DNA of 12,500 nt, from assembly GCA_002104895.1 (NCBI GenBank), contig MCFG01000006.1, forward strand, positions 355,001 to 367,500. The letters run 5' to 3'. This DNA comes from Anaeromyces robustus. Lineage: Eukaryota; Neocallimastigomycota; Neocallimastigomycetes; Neocallimastigales; Neocallimastigaceae. The translations under genes and the position numbers were made by a program. Shown piece after piece: positions 9,143 through 12,500 of this stretch. Under the pieces are notes generated by a model that ran no database searches, was not told the origin of the DNA, and saw nothing but the letters and a program-made list of their open reading frames with translations. Positions within the stretch are counted from its first letter, which is position 1; each line of letters starts with the position of its first letter.

Positions 9143-10152
9143 AACTACAATCAATTTAATGTAACAACCTTATAAAATTAAAATAAATCCATAAAATCTA
9201 TTTTTTATTATAGGACAATATTGTGTTGTGTGTAATACATTTAAATGTTAATGATGATATATTTCTTATAAATATACATAATAATTGACATATCAACTAT
9301 TATTATTTTTTTTATTATCTATATAATATATTTGTCAAAAAAACAAAAAAACAAAAAAATAAAAAAGAATAAAAAAAAAAACATAATTAACAAACAATAT
9401 AAAAATTAATGAAATATATTTTTATATAAATAATAATAATAATAATTATCAACTATTATCATAGAATCGATAATAAATTTGATTATAATGACGATAATAA
9501 TTTATAATTTATATATTTATTTTAAATGTTTTTAAAAGTAAAAAGTAAAAAGTAAAAAATAAAAATAAAAAAAAGTAATATAACTATTTTTTTATTTTAA
9601 TTTATTAAATTCTTTTTTTATTTTTTTTTAGTTAGAGTAATTAATAATATCATAGTATATTTTATTATTATATAGTTTGTTATTTTCTTTATTATTTAAA
9701 TAAATATTTAAATGAATGAATGTAGTAGTACGAATTTTATTAATCAATATTTTTTTCTATTAAAAAAAAACAATATAAAATAATAAAATATATAATTTTA
9801 TAAGTAAATTATAAAAAAATATAGAATAGAAATAGATAAGAAATATTATTTTTTTCTATATCTTTCTTTTTCTTTTTCTTTTTCCTTTATAGTTTAATTA
9901 TTTGCATTTTCATTTTGTTAAAAATAATTATAAATTTATATATGAATTATTTTTTATTTTTATTTTTATTTTTATTATATTATTATTTAATAAATTAATA
10001 ATATTTAAAGTTTTTTTTCTTTCCATATGAAAATTTTATATTTTATATTTTATGAATATTTTCAACTATTTATTATAGTTTATTCTATAAAAAAAATAGA
10101 ATTATAATAATATATTATAATATATTTTAATATATAGTAATATTGTATTTAA

Positions 10153-10259
10153 TTTAATGATAGTGTTCCATTTTGAATTTTCTTAATTATAAGAAAATAT
10201 TATTCCAAATTAAAAAAAATTAATTTGTATATTAAATGTGACTATATACTATCATTAAA
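10153..10259. repeat. 107-bp inverted repeat with a nested hairpin
   Basis: Arms TTTAATGATAGT (10153-10164) and ACTATCATTAAA (10248-10259) are exact complements. Inside, ATTTTCTTA (10177-10185) pairs with TAAGAAAAT (10190-10198) across a four-base loop. The interior has somewhat more G and C than its surroundings. It may be a small non-autonomous element or a chance fold. Confidence 0.5.
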
Positions 10260-10907
10260 TATAATCTAATATATTATAAAATATAATATTCATATATTAA
10301 AATATATTATATTATATATTATTTAATTCTATTTATGATAAAAAATTTAATGAGTAAGAAACTTTAAATAATAATTAAGATTATAAATCAATGAACGAAT
10401 AAATAAATCAATCTATCATAAATAAGTGAATAATCATCATTTAAATAAATTTTAAATATTATTATATTCTTATGAAAATATGAAAATAAATTTTCTGTTG
10501 CATATAAATAATATTATAATTATAAAAAATATTTATTATTAATTAATAATTATTAATTATTATTATTATTATATTATTTATTAATTATCATTATTATTAT
10601 TTATTATTATTTATTATTAAATAATTATTTTAACTATTGTATTTTATTATTATAAATATGATAATATATATAAATTTTTATTATATTATTATAGTTTGTA
10701 AATTTTTTCAACTTTAAAATATAAATTTTGAAAAAAGAATAAATTTATTTATTATATATTTTAAATAATATTATAATATATAATATATATTAAATATAAT
10801 ATAATGTAATATAAATATTTATAATAATTTTTATACATTTATAATTAAAAAAGAATTGATGAAATAAATAATTAATTAATTTAAATATTGCCATTATAAA
10901 TTAAAAA

Positions 10908-11059
10908 TGAATGAATGAATAAATAAATAAAAAAATAAATAAAATAATAAATAAATAAATAAATAAAATAATAAATATATAAATGAGTAAATAAATAAAT
11001 AAATAAATAATAGAAATAAATAAATAATTAATTAATTAAGTGAATGAATGAATAAATAA
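10908..11059. repeat. (AAAT)/(GAAT) tetranucleotide microsatellite block
   Basis: Interrupted AAAT units make up most of the block, with GAAT runs near both ends (10908-10920 and 11040-11052). Some ATAATA and TTAATTAA interruptions occur. This is the largest simple-repeat block in the window. Confidence 0.85.
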
Positions 11060-11623
11060 AAAATAATATTTTTTACAAATATATTATTATATTATTATAT
11101 AAATATTGTAATATAATATAATACAATATATTAAATAGGAATTCAATTTATTTTTAATTAACTATAATTTTTTTCTTTTGTATGAAACGTAAAAAAAAAA
11201 AAATTTTTTTTATTCATTAAATACTCTTTACAAAAAAAATATTATAAGGAAAAAAATAAAAAAAATAATAAAATAAAAAAAAAATAAATAATATTATTAT
11301 ATCTTCTTTATATAAATAAAAAATAATTTAAATTTTTATGTTACTGTAATATTATATTAAAACTATTGTAAATAATAATTTAAAAAAGAAAAAAATATAC
11401 TAAAAAAAAATATTTATCATAAATATTAAAAATTATCTTTTTTTATTTTTGTTTTATAAATAAAGATCTAACTAATGTTTTAAGAGATAGAAAAGATAAT
11501 TTTTTTTTTTTTTTGTTCAGTAATATATTTATAATCGATATTTTTTTTTATAATTAAAGGAAAACATATAAAGAAAAGTAATAATAAGGAGAAAAAAAAT
11601 AATTTAATTTTTGTTTCAACTTA

Positions 11624-11739
11624 CATAAAGACATTATTTATTACAATAAGAATACAAATTAAAAAAAGTAATTGAAAAAGAAAAAAGAATTTTTTTTTTT
11701 TTTTTTTAAAAAAAAACAACATTATTTACCATAAAGACA
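11624..11739 (+). promoter_or_regulatory. Repeated CATAAAGACA and ACATTATTTA motifs upstream of the second CotH gene
   Basis: CATAAAGACA occurs at 11624-11633 and 11730-11739. ACATTATTTA occurs at 11631-11640 and 11719-11728. The first copy reads ATAAAGACATTATTTATT (11625-11642), which matches 16 of 18 bases of the minus strand at 2965-2948 upstream of the other CotH gene. The motifs lie 100-220 bp before the start codon at 11842, where promoter elements would be expected. That they act is inference. Confidence 0.35.
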
Positions 11740-11841
11740 AGACAAAATAGATATTTTTTTTTTTTTCAAAAAAAAATAATCAAAAAAACAAATATAATTT
11801 AAAATAAGAAAAAAAAAAATATTTTATAATATAATATCAAA

Positions 11842-12362
11842 ATGAGAATAAAAAATTTTGCTTTTTTATCATTACTTCCAGTAGTTTTTGGTGATGGTAA
11901 TAAATATATATATATAATTTATAACAAACAAAATAATAATTATAAGAATTAGAAATAAATGTATATAAATAATAAAAATATATAAAATAGAGTTAATTAA
12001 ATAAAAAAAAAAAATTATATATCTATATATATATTTAAAAGTTACATTTAGAGTAATTGTACCAAAAGGAAAGCCATCAGTAATTGTTGGTGATAAATCA
12101 TATGAAATGAAAGTTGCTGAGTTTCCATTATACAAAACTACAGTAAATGTTGATCCACCAGTTAAATATTTTTATTCTGTTGATTATTCAGAAACTAATG
12201 AAAAAAATAAAGGTGTAGTACAAGAACAATTTGAAAGAGAATGTAAAGAAACAGAAACTTTAAATGATTTCTTTGAAAGAAAAATTACAAAGAAAACTCA
12301 TCCAGCTCTTCCAAAAGCATATGAATCTTATCCAAATTATAGTGCTTCTAAATTATTTGATG
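11842..12362 (+). CDS. Second CotH-type secreted protein, 5' part (two exons in window)
   Basis: Exon 1 is 11842-11896 and exon 2 is 12042-12362; together they encode 125 residues plus one base. The product starts MRIKNFAFLSLLPVVFG, a short signal peptide probably cleaved after Gly17. Residues 19-125 align with the N-terminal domain of the CotH protein at 616-2875: VTFRVIV against VTFKVIA, EFPLYK against EYPLYK, LNDFFERKIT against INEFFNRSIT, HPALPKAYESYP against HPSLPKAYEPFP, and SKLFD against SKLYD. Asn117 is in an NYS site, and Cys87 is the only Cys. The ATG follows an A-rich leader. The exon should end at a GATG|GTAAAT donor, as in the paralogue, with the CotH domain encoded past 12500. 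Without splicing the frame stops at once (GKF, TAA at 12371-12373), so a short single-domain protein is possible but less likely. The CotH assignment rests on the paralogue. Confidence 0.8.
11897..12041 (+). other. Intron 1 of the second CotH-type gene (145 nt, phase 1)
   Basis: The donor is GATG|GTAATA and the acceptor TTTAAAAG|TT. Splicing makes GTT (Val19) and gives VTFRVIVPKG. The intron is almost pure A/T and has stops in all frames. Position and phase match intron 1 of the minus-strand CotH gene, which confirms both models. Confidence 0.85.
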
Positions 12363-12500
12363 GTAAATTTTAAAAAAAAAAAAAAGAAAAAAAAAATTTA
12401 TAAATTTAAAATAATTCATTAAATATTAATTATTATATTGAATTAATAAATAAAATTTAATTTTTATAAAAAAAACTTTTTCTTATTTTTTTATTTTTAT
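12363..12500 (+). other. Start of intron 2 of the second CotH-type gene (cut by window end)
   Basis: The GTAAAT donor at 12363 follows GATG after KLFD, the same site and phase as intron 2 of the paralogue. The rest is A/T-rich and contains no plausible acceptor AG, so the next exon should lie outside the window. The paralogue's intron is 263 nt, which would place that exon roughly 125 bases past the edge. Confidence 0.7.

Larger units (their letters stand above)
2876..11841. other. 8966-bp AT-rich spacer between two divergent CotH genes
   Basis: I see no credible protein gene, tRNA or rRNA in this spacer. The open frames it contains (for example 3374-3616 minus, 6213-6398 plus, 6471-6680 plus) translate to Phe/Ile/Asn/Lys/Tyr filler from T- or A-runs. 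G and C are rare; positions 10561-10620, for instance, contain a single C. It holds homopolymer tracts, (AT)n, (TTA)n and (AAAT)n microsatellites, short palindromes and a few local duplications, the clearest of which are listed separately. Slightly richer islands near 5095-5135, 5320-5360, 6145-6240, 6490-6590, 7565-7600, 8335-8375 and 9150-9240 have no coding signature I can defend. Both edges must contain promoters, since the flanking genes are transcribed away from the spacer. Confidence 0.75.

Noticed and set aside
2876-11841. Yeast-type replication origin consensus matches
   Set aside because: The AT-rich consensus matches many places by chance in this composition, so no match is informative.
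11872-12135. 87-residue minus-strand open frame
   Set aside because: It is antisense to the second CotH-type gene, covering its exon ends and intron 1.
1-12500. Mitochondrial genome, Plasmodium or Dictyostelium origin
   Set aside because: GT-AG spliceosomal introns and secreted proteins argue against mitochondrial DNA. CotH proteins with this N-terminal domain and intron pattern fit anaerobic fungi better, although the genus cannot be shown from this window.
1-12500. tRNA, rRNA, transposase or viral genes
   Set aside because: I found no cloverleaf with G/C stems, no conserved rRNA segments and no coding motifs of such genes on either strand.

Overview
This window looks like nuclear DNA from a very AT-rich eukaryote, most likely an anaerobic gut fungus (Neocallimastigomycota; genus not determinable). 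The reasons are extreme AT richness with long poly(A)/poly(T) tracts and AT microsatellites, short spliceosomal introns with GTAA donors, and two genes for secreted CotH-family proteins, a family that is expanded in these fungi. The lineage call is inference; the CotH call rests on motifs seen in the translation.

Layout. Positions 1-56 may hold the last codons of a plus-strand gene that enters from the left. After about 560 bp of AT-rich DNA comes a complete minus-strand gene (616-2875). It has three exons (2806-2875, 2324-2638, 616-2060) separated by two phase-1 introns. The 609-residue product has a signal peptide, a small N-terminal beta-rich domain, a CotH kinase-like domain with the expected Asp residues, and a hydrophobic C-terminal tail that resembles a GPI-anchor signal. 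From 2876 to 11841 there are 8966 bp with no credible gene, only AT microsatellites, homopolymer tracts, palindromes and a few short duplications. At 11842 a second CotH-type gene starts on the plus strand. Its signal-peptide exon and N-terminal-domain exon are in the window, and its CotH exon should lie beyond position 12500.

The two genes are divergent paralogues (head to head, about 9 kb apart). Both have an intron in phase 1 right after the signal peptide and another in phase 1 right after the N-terminal domain, which is encoded by its own exon of 3n length. The second exon is therefore a symmetrical 1-1 exon, which could be skipped or shuffled without breaking the frame. Both products should enter the secretory pathway and end up at the cell surface or outside the cell.

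No rRNA, tRNA, CRISPR array, transposase or viral gene was recognised. I do not see a clearly new system. The points most worth checking are the symmetrical exon shared by the pair, a hairpin that folds the 3' end of intron 1 in the first gene, and similar upstream elements in the two genes.
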